The translations under genes and the position numbers were made by a program. Positions 1 to 8,344 of a stretch of DNA of 57,790 nt are shown here, in pieces. The stretch lies in assembly GCA_028293745.1 (NCBI GenBank), contig JAQGOF010000231.1:1-57790 (forward strand), given 5' to 3'. Under the pieces are notes generated by a model that saw only the letters and a program-made list of their open reading frames with translations, was not told where the DNA came from and made no database searches. The stretch comes from Gammaproteobacteria bacterium (GTDB lineage: Bacteria; Pseudomonadota; Gammaproteobacteria; Steroidobacterales; Steroidobacteraceae). How positions within the stretch are numbered: the stretch's first letter is position 1; every line of letters starts with the position of its first letter.

Positions 1-111
1 TGTGTCGGTTGATGCCGACGCGGCCGGCGCGCTGGGCTCGCTGTTTTTGCTGCAGGCGGATATGGCAAGGGCGGTAAGTGCTGCGAGCGTAATCAGCCGG
101 CCAAGGGTCAT
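1..111 (-). CDS. Lipoprotein, N-terminal fragment (cut by window edge)
   Basis: Only the first 37 codons lie in the window. They read as a lipoprotein signal peptide: a basic start (MTLGR), a hydrophobic run, then a lipobox I-S-A-C with the modified cysteine at residue 20, followed by a Ser/Ala/Pro-rich stretch typical of a flexible tether. The start at 111 has an AGGAGAGG ribosome site just upstream, so expression is likely real. The mature domain lies outside, so the function cannot be named. A nested palindrome lies 69-100 bases upstream of the start and may control it. Confidence 0.75.
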   Translation of the reverse strand, partial: MTLGRLITLAALTALAISACSKNSEPSAPAASASTDT

Positions 112-179
112 GAACCTCTCCTATTGCAGGCGTTCGCCCGCTCACCGTCGATCCAGGCTGTCCCTCGCGGGGCCACCCC

Positions 180-211
180 GTGCGACGCATGCGTCGCACC
201 CATTGGGTGCG
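180..211. promoter_or_regulatory. Nested palindromes upstream of the lipoprotein gene
   Basis: Positions 180-199 form a perfect 20-base palindrome with half-site GTGCGACGCA. Positions 195-211 form a second inverted repeat (CGCACCC, 3-base spacer, GGGTGCG) sharing five bases with the first. No T-run follows on either strand, so a terminator is unlikely; an operator or RNA hairpin in the lipoprotein leader is more plausible. The rest of 112-394 shows no convincing gene. Confidence 0.4.
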
Positions 212-394
212 TGCGAGCCGTGGGCGGGCTGCATCATAACCGCGCGGCAGGTAGGGTGGGCGCGACGTCGCGCACGTTGTGGCAGCACACTGCGGTAGCT
301 GCCAGCGGACGCCGTCGCCCGTCCGCGCCGCTGATGCGTTGGGAGCGAGGCGCGCAAGCGACTGGGGCCCAAGCCCAATCCGGGCGCGACGCCT

Positions 395-1795
395 CTAGGA
401 GCGCAGTACCTTGCCGGGGTTCAGAATGCCATTTGGGTCGAACGTGCGTTTCACTGCGCGCATGAGGTCCAGCTCCACAGGCGAGGCGTACCGCTCGAGC
501 TCGCCCACTTTGAGGCGTCCGATTCCGTGTTCGGCGCTAAAGCTGCCTCCAAAGTCGCGCACAATGTCGTGGATCGCTCGCTTGATCGAGCCCTCGCGCG
601 CGAGAAACACATCACGTGACGTCCCGGCGACCTGGTTGAGGTTGAAATGGAGGTTGCCGTCACCCACGTGCCCGTATGCCACGAGCTGTCCGTCGGGAAC
701 GTTGTCCCGGATCCAATCCCCCGCTTTCGTTACGAACGGCGCCAGCGAAGTTACCGGCAGTGAAATGTCATGCTTCAGGCTCGCCCCATCGATGCGCTGC
801 GCTTCCGGGATTGTTTCGCGTATTTTCCAGAGAGCCTCACGTTCGCGGTCGCTCTGTGCGACCACTGCATCGAGCACCAGGTTAGCTTCAAACGCCGTCG
901 CGAGTGACTCAGTCAGCACATCGTCAAGCCTGTCAGCGGCGCGAGACGAGGTAACCTCACACAGGACATGCCATTCATACGGCTGTTTCAGTGGGTCCCT
1001 GACACCGGGGATGTGGCGCGTCGTGAGTTCAATGCCGATCCGCGGAATCAACTCGAATGAGCTGACACGGTCACCGCTGGCTTCGCGTAACCGCGCTAGC
1101 AACTCGACTGCCGCCTGAACGCTTTGGACTGCTACGAATGCGGTCGCTGCGGTCCGCACCTTGGAGAACAGCTTGAGAGTCGCTGCGGTGATGACGCCGA
1201 GAGTGCCTTCAGCGCCGAGGAACAGCGACTTGATGTCGTAGCCGGTGTTGTCCTTGCGCAGTGCGCCCAGGGTTGAGAGGACACGTCCATCGGCCAATAC
1301 CACTTCGAGCCCGAGAACGAGCTCGCGCATCATCCCGTACCGAAGAACGCTCGTGCCGCCCGCATTGGTCGAGAGATTGCCACCGATCTGGCAGGTGCCT
1401 TCGGAACCAAGGCTCAACGGAAACAGCCGATCCGCTTCGTCGGCGGCGCGTTGCACGTCCGCGAGGATGCAACCTGCTTCCACAATCAGCGAATAATTGA
1501 GCGGATCGACGTTGCGGATTCGGTTGAGGCGCTTGAGCGATAGGACGATCTGCTGCCCGGATTCATCGGGCGTAGCACCTCCGCAATAGCCCGTGTTACC
1601 GCCGTGGGGCACGACACCGATTCGGTTGTCGTTGCAGTACGCGAGTAAACGGGAGATCTGATCTACCGAGCGGGGCAGGGCAACCGTTAGGGCGCGCCCG
1701 TGGTAGAGGTGGCGGTGATCAGTGAGATACGGCTCGATCTCGGCGGCGTCCGTTAGAACGCCGCCTGACCCGAGGATGTCGTTAAGAGCGGTCAC
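395..1795 (-). CDS. FAD-linked oxidase, D-2-hydroxyacid dehydrogenase (GlcD/D2HGDH) type
   Basis: A 466-residue flavoprotein of the VAO/GlcD family, which oxidises D-2-hydroxyacids such as D-lactate, glycolate or D-2-hydroxyglutarate and passes electrons to a carrier. The N-terminal half holds the FAD-binding PCMH fold: HGGNTGYCGG near residue 65 and a GGNLSTNAGG segment near 140. The C-terminal half holds the metal-binding HVGDGNLHFN and the SAEHGIG signature, ending in the family hallmark DPNGILNPGK. Length matches single-chain family members. The start is GTG at 1795 without a clear ribosome site. It lies 39 bases downstream of htpX on the same strand. The exact substrate cannot be read from sequence. 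Confidence 0.85.
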   Translation of the reverse strand: MTALNDILGSGGVLTDAAEIEPYLTDHRHLYHGRALTVALPRSVDQISRLLAYCNDNRIGVVPHGGNTGYCGGATPDESGQQIVLSLKRLNRIRNVDPLNYSLIVEAGCILADVQRAADEADRLFPLSLGSEGTCQIGGNLSTNAGGTSVLRYGMMRELVLGLEVVLADGRVLSTLGALRKDNTGYDIKSLFLGAEGTLGVITAATLKLFSKVRTAATAFVAVQSVQAAVELLARLREASGDRVSSFELIPRIGIELTTRHIPGVRDPLKQPYEWHVLCEVTSSRAADRLDDVLTESLATAFEANLVLDAVVAQSDREREALWKIRETIPEAQRIDGASLKHDISLPVTSLAPFVTKAGDWIRDNVPDGQLVAYGHVGDGNLHFNLNQVAGTSRDVFLAREGSIKRAIHDIVRDFGGSFSAEHGIGRLKVGELERYASPVELDLMRAVKRTFDPNGILNPGKVLRS

Positions 1796-1834
1796 AGCCG
1801 GGAACCGCGCGTGAATCCAAGCTGATCGCGCGTG

Positions 1835-2722
1835 TTATGGGATATCGGCCGGCAGCGCCCGCAGTGCCGCGATGCGCTCCTCCAACGGCGGATGGCTCAT
1901 CATCAACCTCCGGATTCCGTATGCGCCTTTACCGTCCGCAATGCCGAACGCCGCGAATTGCTGAGGCAGCGGCTCGTGGTTGGCCTTGAGCGCTTCCAAC
2001 GCGGAGATCATGTTATTCCGACCGGCAAGCGTCGCACCACCGCGATCCGCACGGAATTCGCGCCAGCGAGAGAACCAGAGGACGATGAGGCTGGCGAGGA
2101 TGCCGAGGACGATCTCCGACACGATGACCGATATGAAATAGGCTGGACCCCGTCCGTCCTCGGAGCGGAATACTGTCCGGTCAACTATGTTGCCGATGAT
2201 GCGTGACAGGAAGATCACGAACGTGTTCACCACGCCCTGGATCAACGCGAGGGTTACCATGTCGCCATTAGCGACGTGACTGATCTCGTGACCGAGCACA
2301 GCGTCGACTTCACGCTCATTCATCCGTTGCAGCAAACCGCTGCTGACAGCCACCAGCGCGTTGTTTCGGCTCGCCCCCGTTGCAAACGCGTTGGGATCCG
2401 GCGATTCGAATATCCCAACCTCGGGCATGCCGATACCTACATTTCTCGCGTGTGCACCCACGGCGTTGATGAGCCAGCTCTCGGTAGCATTCCGTGGATG
2501 CGTGATGACCTGCACGCCCATGGTGGTTTTGGCCATCCACTTGGAGATCGCAAGCGAGATCAGCGAGCCGCCGAATCCGAACAGCGCGGCGAACGCCAGC
2601 AGCCCACCGAGGCTGCCGCCCCGCGCGTTCAGGTACTGATCGACCCCGAGCAGGTGGGCGACGACCGACAGAACGACGACGATCGCAAGGTTGGTGACCA
2701 GGAACAGAAGAATGCGCTTCAT
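1835..2722 (-). CDS. htpX: Membrane-bound zinc metalloprotease HtpX
   Basis: M48-family inner-membrane protease that degrades misfolded membrane proteins together with FtsH. The 295-residue protein begins MKRILLFLVTNLA, the classic HtpX N-terminus, so the start is placed at 2722 and not at the longer in-frame start at 2764. Two N-terminal membrane segments (about residues 5-25 and 37-60) precede the catalytic motif H145-E-I-S-H149. A further hydrophobic pair follows, and the third zinc ligand is the Glu in FRADRGG after SRWRE. A sigma-32-like promoter lies at 2795-2820, in line with heat-shock control of htpX in other proteobacteria. Confidence 0.95.
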   Translation of the reverse strand: MKRILLFLVTNLAIVVVLSVVAHLLGVDQYLNARGGSLGGLLAFAALFGFGGSLISLAISKWMAKTTMGVQVITHPRNATESWLINAVGAHARNVGIGMPEVGIFESPDPNAFATGASRNNALVAVSSGLLQRMNEREVDAVLGHEISHVANGDMVTLALIQGVVNTFVIFLSRIIGNIVDRTVFRSEDGRGPAYFISVIVSEIVLGILASLIVLWFSRWREFRADRGGATLAGRNNMISALEALKANHEPLPQQFAAFGIADGKGAYGIRRLMMSHPPLEERIAALRALPADIP

Positions 2723-2794
2723 GGTGGAATTTCGAGATGCTGGCCGTCTTCGGCTCACCGGCACTGTACCGGCGGTCGTGACGACCCCGCTAGC

Positions 2795-2820
2795 GTTGGG
2801 ATTCGGCCGTACTTTTCAAG
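2795..2820 (-). promoter_or_regulatory. Sigma-32-like (heat-shock) promoter for htpX
   Basis: On the minus strand CTTGAAA (2820-2814) is followed after 13 bases by CCCAAC (2800-2795), close to the sigma-32 consensus CTTGAAA-N(11-16)-CCCCAT. It sits about 73 bases upstream of the htpX start, so the leader would be roughly 65 bases. Farther upstream, two TCTTAAG copies 11 bases apart (2844-2850 and 2855-2861) could be a regulator site. This is motif matching by eye only. Confidence 0.45.
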
Positions 2821-2889
2821 AGCTTGGAAGGGTAGGGGAGAAATCTTAAGAGCATCTTAAGAAAACAGACCGGGGGTCGGCGGAAAGGT

Positions 2890-3957
2890 TCAGGGACCTC
2901 CGATTGCCACCCCGAGTGCCTTGCCGACGAGGAAGCTCACCAGCCCTGCACCCCCTCCAATGAGGACCATGCGGAACGCCCCTCGAAAGGCGTCTCGGCC
3001 TGTGAACAGGCTCAGAACCATCCCCACGGCGAATAGCGCGACACACGTGAGCGCAATCGTGGCGGTAAGCGGGCTCACCGCCGGCACGTGGACGACAAAA
3101 GGCAGCAACGGAATTGCCGCGCCGCCGGCAAAGGCGAGGAAGGAAGATGTGGCAGCCTGCCACGGAGAGCCGAGGTCGTCAGGGTTCAACCCGAGTTCTT
3201 CTCGCGCGAGAACGTCGAGCGCCTGCTCCGGACGGGAAAGCAGGTCGCGACTCAGTTCCCGGGCCTGCTCGATGGCGACGCCGCGCGCTTCGTAAATGAG
3301 CGCGAGCTCTTCGGCTTCCTCTTCGGGGTACTCGGCCACCTCGTCCCGTTCCAAGGCGATCTGATATTCGTACATCTCGCGCTGCGTTCGCACAGAGACA
3401 TATTCCCCCGCTGCCATGGAGAGCGCGCCAGCAAGTAATCCTGCCGCGCCGGTCATCAGAACGTAGGGGTTCGCGGCGCCCGCTCCAGCGACACCAAGCA
3501 CCAAGCTCGCATTCGATACCAGCCCGTCATTGACGCCAAAGACGGAAGCGCGGAGGTTGCCGCCGAGGCTGCTGCGGTGACGGGCCCCGACTTCGGACAA
3601 CGAGGTTGGCATGGCGTGCCCGGCTGGCTGGTTGCCGCCGGCTGGAGGCACGCTGGTGGCTGCAGGCGCGCTGTAAATGGATAACCCACGCAGCTTCATT
3701 GCAGTCAGTACAGGCCGCAACGAGCGTGGGCCGAAGCGGCGAATCAGCCGCGCAACGATCCGCGCACGAGTGGTCGGGATAAATATACGGTCCGGGCTTT
3801 GCCCGGAGGCAACCATCCACTTGGCTGCCTGGTGCTCAGCGGTCGCGGCAAGTTGCAGGAATAACCGGCTTTTGCGGGGATCTGGCTCAGCCGCGGCTAC
3901 CTGAAGGTACAGCCACGCGGACTCTTTCTCGTGATACCAATTGTCGACGTCGGTCAT
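2890..3957 (-). CDS. VIT1/CCC1-family membrane protein with N-terminal ferritin-like domain
   Basis: A 355-residue protein combining an N-terminal helical domain with a C-terminal vacuolar-iron-transporter fold. Residues 1-100 resemble rubrerythrin/ferritin-like helices (YHEKES, AATAEHQAAKW). From about 130 the VIT core appears: LRASVFGVNDGLVSNASLVLG, then GALSMAAGEYVSVRTQ, an acidic cytoplasmic helix region rich in Glu (about 205-260), and three hydrophobic segments to the end. Known VIT proteins move Fe2+ or Mn2+ out of the cytoplasm, and ferritin-like/VIT fusions are an established bacterial form. A 17-base direct repeat duplicates the first codons just upstream of the start. Confidence 0.85.
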   Translation of the reverse strand: MTDVDNWYHEKESAWLYLQVAAAEPDPRKSRLFLQLAATAEHQAAKWMVASGQSPDRIFIPTTRARIVARLIRRFGPRSLRPVLTAMKLRGLSIYSAPAATSVPPAGGNQPAGHAMPTSLSEVGARHRSSLGGNLRASVFGVNDGLVSNASLVLGVAGAGAANPYVLMTGAAGLLAGALSMAAGEYVSVRTQREMYEYQIALERDEVAEYPEEEAEELALIYEARGVAIEQARELSRDLLSRPEQALDVLAREELGLNPDDLGSPWQAATSSFLAFAGGAAIPLLPFVVHVPAVSPLTATIALTCVALFAVGMVLSLFTGRDAFRGAFRMVLIGGGAGLVSFLVGKALGVAIGGP

Positions 3958-3975
3958 AAATTGTCGACGTCGGTC
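3939..3975. repeat. 17-base direct repeat across a start codon
   Basis: AATTGTCGACGTCGGTC occurs at 3939-3955 and again at 3959-3975, with a 20-base period. The first copy encodes the N-terminal codons of the VIT-family gene on the minus strand; the second lies directly upstream of its ATG, where a ribosome site would be expected. It looks like a local tandem duplication. Confidence 0.8.
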
Positions 3976-3994
3976 TTATCCCCGCGAGGACGTT

Positions 3995-4315
3995 TTAATA
4001 CTGCTCTCGGTCTTCAGCCTCGTCTTCGTCCTCATCATCATCCAGGTCGTCGTCGTCTTCGTCCTCGTCATCCCAGTCGTCATCTTCATCGTCTTCGTCA
4101 TCCTCCTTCTGGGATGCGGCCCAGCCCTCGGGTTCCTGGGTGAGCTCCAGATCCATTTCGTGCCAGGTCTCGAGGTCGATTTCCTCGATGTCCCCATCGA
4201 GATATTCGATCTCGACGAGCTCGGAATCCTCGTCCATGGTCAGCACCCGGAATGGTTCTTCTTCTTCCAGGTTCTCGTACCACTGTCCTGGTACCGGCTC
4301 GTAATCTCTACTCAC
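3995..4315 (-). CDS. Small protein with PVPGQWY motif and acidic tail (DUF6763-like)
   Basis: A 106-residue protein if started at GTG 4315, which has GAGG eight bases upstream. An ATG at 4420 or 4489 would give a longer form that approaches or overlaps divergent proB. The core reads YEPVPGQWYENL, then a beta-rich segment (VEIEYLDGDIEEIDLETWHEMDL) like small uncharacterised gammaproteobacterial proteins I would place near DUF6763. That assignment is from memory of the pattern. The last 36 residues are about 30 Asp/Glu, encoded by trinucleotide-like low-complexity DNA. Function unknown. Confidence 0.6.
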   Translation of the reverse strand: MSRDYEPVPGQWYENLEEEEPFRVLTMDEDSELVEIEYLDGDIEEIDLETWHEMDLELTQEPEGWAASQKEDDEDDEDDDWDDEDEDDDDLDDDEDEDEAEDREQY

Positions 4316-4469
4316 GCTCTCACCCTCAAAGACCACCGTCCTCGCGGCCGTAAGTTTAGGGGCTGTCTTCAGCTTGGGCAACGGGAGTGAAGCAACCGGC
4401 GGACCCGGGCGCGACTTCATTGTCAGCCGTATAGTCGCAGCATAAGTGGCTATTGCGTATAGTTTTCCG

Positions 4470-5642
4470 ATGGCAGCCCGACCTTCCATTCTTGCTTCTC
4501 CGCTCCTTCAGGCACGACGTATCGTCGTGAAGGTGGGCTCGGCGTTACTCGTTGATCAGGACACCGGACGACTTAACCGGACGTGGCTGGAAACGCTCAT
4601 AGAGGATTTATTGCGCCTGCGCAAGCGAGGTCAGCAAGTCATCCTCGTTTCCTCCGGAGCAATTGCGCTCGGACGACGTCATCTCGGACTGGCCAAGGGC
4701 AGCCTGCGCCTGGACGAGAGTCAGGCGGCCGCTGCGGTCGGGCAGATCCGGCTCGCCCATGCATACAAGGAGCTGCTGGAGGCGAGCAACGTAACAGTCG
4801 CGCAAGTGTTGCTCACACTCGAGGACAGTGAGCGCCGCCGCCGCTATCTGAACGCACGCGCAACACTCGAATCCCTGCTCGCTCTCGGGGCCCTTCCGGT
4901 AATCAACGAGAACGATACTGTCGCAACAGCAGAAATCCGCTACGGCGACAACGACCGCCTCGCCGCGCGCGTGGCGCAAATGTCAGGCGCGGACTGCCTG
5001 GTGTTGTTGTCGGACGTCGAGGGATTGTTCACCTCCGATCCTAACAAGGATCCCAACGCGCAGTTCGTGCAACAAGTACGGCAGATTACGCCTCAAATCG
5101 AGGCAATGGCCGGAGCGTCGGCTTCGGCTGTCGGCTCCGGCGGCATGACGACCAAGATCATGGCAGCGAAGATCGCCGTGGCAGCGGGCTGCCACATGTG
5201 CATCGCTTCCGGTCATCAAAAACACCCTGTCAGCCGTCTCGAGGAAGGTGCGCGGTGCACTTGGTTTGTGCCGCACGCCACCCCGGCTACGGCGCGCAAG
5301 CAGTGGATCGCCGGGACGTTGAGGCCCGCCGGCGCCATAACGATCGACAAGGGTGCGCTCAAGGCGCTGCGAGAAGGGAAGAGTCTGTTGCCCGCGGGTG
5401 TTGTAGCCGCGCGCGGGCGGTTTGAGCGTGGCGATACGGTTAGCGTGCTGGGTGATGATGGTACCGAGGTTGCGCGGGGGATCATTTCCTACTCCGATGT
5501 TGACGCCGCGCGGATCATGGGTCGCAAGTCTTCCGAAATCGAGGGAATTCTCGGATTTCGCGGCCGCGACGAGCTCATCCATCGCGATGACCTGGTGATC
5601 CTGGGCCACGAGACGCCCGAGTCCGCGCAGGCTTCGCAATGA
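4470..5642 (+). CDS. proB: Glutamate 5-kinase
   Basis: First enzyme of proline synthesis: phosphorylates L-glutamate to gamma-glutamyl phosphate. The 390-residue protein has the amino-acid-kinase domain (RRIVVKVGSALLV at residues 16-28, VSSGAIALGRR, INENDTVAT, GDNDRLAARVA, GSGGMTTKIMAAKIA) and a C-terminal PUA domain from about residue 275 (LLPAGVVAARGRFERGD, GRKSSEI). Start chosen at ATG 4470; an in-frame GTG at 4446 is possible. The stop overlaps the proA start in ATGA, so the pair is translationally coupled. Feedback inhibition by proline acts on the kinase domain in the family. Confidence 0.95.
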   Translation: MAARPSILASPLLQARRIVVKVGSALLVDQDTGRLNRTWLETLIEDLLRLRKRGQQVILVSSGAIALGRRHLGLAKGSLRLDESQAAAAVGQIRLAHAYKELLEASNVTVAQVLLTLEDSERRRRYLNARATLESLLALGALPVINENDTVATAEIRYGDNDRLAARVAQMSGADCLVLLSDVEGLFTSDPNKDPNAQFVQQVRQITPQIEAMAGASASAVGSGGMTTKIMAAKIAVAAGCHMCIASGHQKHPVSRLEEGARCTWFVPHATPATARKQWIAGTLRPAGAITIDKGALKALREGKSLLPAGVVAARGRFERGDTVSVLGDDGTEVARGIISYSDVDAARIMGRKSSEIEGILGFRGRDELIHRDDLVILGHETPESAQASQ

Positions 5643-6910
5643 GCGCGGGGGGCATTTCCGAATTGATGAGAGGTCTTGGCAAGGCGGCCGTGTCGGCGGC
5701 ATCGGTTTTAGCCGGGACATCGACCAGGACCAAGAATGAGGCGCTGGCGGCGGCGGCGGCGGCGATCCGGGCGCGTCGCGTGGAAATCCTCGATGCCAAT
5801 GACCGAGATATGGTGGCAGCCACTGCCGCGCAGTTGGGCGCCCCCTTGCTCGATCGTTTGCGCCTCGATCAGAAGCGAGTGGAAGCCATCGCTCAGAGCA
5901 TTGAAGATATCGCCGCGCTTGCGGATCCGGTTGGTACGGTCGCAGCGGAATGGGACCGGCCGAACGGCCTCCACATCCAACGTGTGCGAGTGCCCCTGGG
6001 CGTGATCGGCATCATCTACGAGAGCCGGCCGAACGTAACTGCGGATGCCGGGACGCTTTGCCTCAAATCGGGCAATGCGGTCATTCTGCGCGGTGGTTCC
6101 GAGAGCCGGCTTTCAAATGCAGCCATTCATGCATGTCTGCTGGATGGGTTGACAGCTGCCGGCCTGCCTGCCGAGTGCATTCAACTCGTCCCCACGACGG
6201 ATCGCGCGGCCGTGGGTTTCATGTTGGCCGAGATGACTGATTTCATCGACGTGATTGTGCCGCGCGGGGGCAAAAGCCTGGTGGCGCGTGTCCAAAAGGA
6301 AGCGCGCGTGCCCGTCATTGGCCACCTCGAAGGCAACTGCCATGTGTATGTCGATCGGGACGCTGATGTCCGTATGGCTCGCACTATTGCTCTGAACGCC
6401 AAGATGCGGCGGACGGGCGTCTGCGGGGCGGCTGAGACGTTACTGATAGATGAGGGGTGTGTGAGCACCCACCTGGGACCGATTGTGAGAGATCTGCTTG
6501 CGGCCGGCTGCGAGGTACGCGGGGATCCGACCGTACAAAAGGCTGATACCCGTGTGCTGCCGGCGACCGAGGACGATTGGTACACGGAGTACCTGGACGC
6601 AATCATCGCCGCGCGGGTGGTTGATGGGGTGGACGGGGCCGTTGCGCATATCAAGACTTACGGCTCCGCTCACACCGAATCCATCGTGACCGATAACGAG
6701 GCCACTGCGAATCGGTTCCTGCAGCGGGTGGATAGCGCCATCGTCCTCCACAACGCCTCGACACAATTTGCCGACGGCGGTGAGTTTGGAATGGGGGCGG
6801 AGATCGGTATTTCGACCGACCGCTTTCATGCGCGCGGCCCTGTCGGTGTCGAACAGCTGACCAGCTACAAGTACGTTGTTAGAGGGTCAGGTCAGGTCAG
6901 GCCGGGTTAG
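5639..6910 (+). CDS. proA: Gamma-glutamyl phosphate reductase
   Basis: Second proline-biosynthesis enzyme: NADPH-dependent reduction of gamma-glutamyl phosphate to glutamate semialdehyde, which cyclises to pyrroline-5-carboxylate. The 423-residue protein is normal length and carries the aldehyde-dehydrogenase-like fold, with catalytic Cys262 in MRRTGVCGAAETLL, IIYESRPNVTADAG near residue 126 and the C-terminal EFGMGAEIGISTDRFHARGP. Its ATG overlaps the proB stop by four bases. Just before the stop the DNA holds three tandem GTCAG units (about 6886-6900); slippage there would change only the last few residues. Confidence 0.96.
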   Translation: MSAGGISELMRGLGKAAVSAASVLAGTSTRTKNEALAAAAAAIRARRVEILDANDRDMVAATAAQLGAPLLDRLRLDQKRVEAIAQSIEDIAALADPVGTVAAEWDRPNGLHIQRVRVPLGVIGIIYESRPNVTADAGTLCLKSGNAVILRGGSESRLSNAAIHACLLDGLTAAGLPAECIQLVPTTDRAAVGFMLAEMTDFIDVIVPRGGKSLVARVQKEARVPVIGHLEGNCHVYVDRDADVRMARTIALNAKMRRTGVCGAAETLLIDEGCVSTHLGPIVRDLLAAGCEVRGDPTVQKADTRVLPATEDDWYTEYLDAIIAARVVDGVDGAVAHIKTYGSAHTESIVTDNEATANRFLQRVDSAIVLHNASTQFADGGEFGMGAEIGISTDRFHARGPVGVEQLTSYKYVVRGSGQVRPG

Positions 6911-7126
6911 TTGAGACTACTATGGGTTGATCCGCACCAGTGCGGCGCGGCAGTGCAGCAATTCGCACGGGCCTAGTGCACAACTTCCGGCCGGGCGCCG
7001 ACCCGGTTCGCGACCCCGATCCTCGCAAGTCCGCGCGCTATAACCATTTTGTTATCTTCTGCCAATGTGTCACCTCGTTGGCATGCGGCTTGAATGTATG
7101 CCGGAGATAACCGGAGGGGTACATAC

Positions 7127-8341
7127 ATGTCGCAAGCGATCTCCAGGCGTCAGCTGTTGGCACAGACTTCGCCGGAAACGTCTCCCGGGCTTCCCGGGGA
7201 GGCCCGCGAGGATCTGCTCGATCGTGGCTATTCGCGTCGCCAGCTGCTGCGCATTGCCGCGGTCTTTAGCTCCGTCAGTGTCGCAGCCAGCGTGGGGCGA
7301 CCCGCCTGGGCCTCCGGCGGCGTTCCAGATCCGGCTCCCGAGGCGAAGACGCGCATCGGGGCCAACGAGTGCTGGACCGGACCTATGCTGCCGGGACAAG
7401 CGGCGGCGGCGGCCATCATTTCCGCCAGCAACCGCTACTCGCCCAAGGACCAACGCGGCGACTTCATCAAGGCAGTAATGCAGGTCGAGGCAGTGCCGTA
7501 CGACCATGTTGCGCCCTGGCCGGGCTCGAGCGACCCGCTGTCTCGTGCCGTGGTCACCTTCTGCTCTCCGACCAAGGCCCTCATCACCGCTGACCCCACC
7601 TTCGAGCTGGCGGGTCGTACAGCGGATTGGCTGGGTGCGCCCGTCAAGCGGGTGCCATTGAAGCCTGACTACACTCATGACGTGAAGGCGATGCTGGCTG
7701 CGGATCCCAGTCCCGGCCTTTATTACATCTGCACGCCCAACAACCCGACAGGGACTGTAACTGCGCTGGCGGACATCGAATGGCTCGTCGCCAACAAGCC
7801 TGCAGGCTCGATAGTGCTGGTTGACGAAGCGTATACACATTTTGCGGGCGTCCCGACCGCGTCTTACCTGGCGAAAGCCGACAAGGACGTGATCGTCATG
7901 CGCACCTTCTCGAAGATCTTCGGAATGGCCGGCATGCGCATGGGTTATGTCATGACCCGGCCGGACATCATCACGAAGCTCATGCGCTATGACGGCGGCA
8001 TGCAATCGGGCGCGCTGCCGATACCCTCGCTCGCCTGCGCAACGGCGAGCCTGACGGCAGCAGACCTCATCGCTGCGCGCCGCAAGGAAATGCAACAGGC
8101 CCGGGGCATGGCGCTGGAACACCTGAAAAAGCGCAAGCTCAAAGTCATCGGCAGCGATGCCAACATGTTCATGGTCGATTGGAAGACCAGGCCTGCGAAG
8201 GACATGCAGGCTGCCTTCCGCACGCAGGATGTCGAGATCGGCCGCTCCTGGCAGATCTGGCCCACCGTCTCACGGGTCACCGTTGGCTCAATGGAAGACA
8301 TGACCGCGTTCTGCGCGGCGCTCGACAAAGTCCGGACCTGA
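7127..8341 (+). CDS. TAT-exported PLP-dependent aminotransferase (HisC-like)
   Basis: A 404-residue fold-type I aminotransferase resembling histidinol-phosphate aminotransferase. Unlike cytoplasmic HisC it has a long N-terminus containing a twin-arginine signal (SRRQLLRIAAVF near residue 38, then a hydrophobic stretch ending in an AWASGG-like cleavage site). An earlier SRRQLL also occurs at residues 6-11. Catalytic features are present: ANECWTGP, a CTPNNPTGT turn, VDEAYTHF and the PLP lysine in RTFSKIFGMAGMRMGY. ATG 7127 is chosen because GGAGGGG precedes it. Next is a TauE-family gene three bases on and a TonB receptor. The substrate is unknown; a periplasmic role is inferred from the signal. 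Confidence 0.8.
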   Translation: MSQAISRRQLLAQTSPETSPGLPGEAREDLLDRGYSRRQLLRIAAVFSSVSVAASVGRPAWASGGVPDPAPEAKTRIGANECWTGPMLPGQAAAAAIISASNRYSPKDQRGDFIKAVMQVEAVPYDHVAPWPGSSDPLSRAVVTFCSPTKALITADPTFELAGRTADWLGAPVKRVPLKPDYTHDVKAMLAADPSPGLYYICTPNNPTGTVTALADIEWLVANKPAGSIVLVDEAYTHFAGVPTASYLAKADKDVIVMRTFSKIFGMAGMRMGYVMTRPDIITKLMRYDGGMQSGALPIPSLACATASLTAADLIAARRKEMQQARGMALEHLKKRKLKVIGSDANMFMVDWKTRPAKDMQAAFRTQDVEIGRSWQIWPTVSRVTVGSMEDMTAFCAALDKVRT

Positions 8342-8344
8342 CAA

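Noticed and set aside
6886..6902. Pentanucleotide GTCAG tandem repeat as a phase-variation switch in proA
   Set aside because: Only three units, and slippage would alter just the last few residues, outside the catalytic core.
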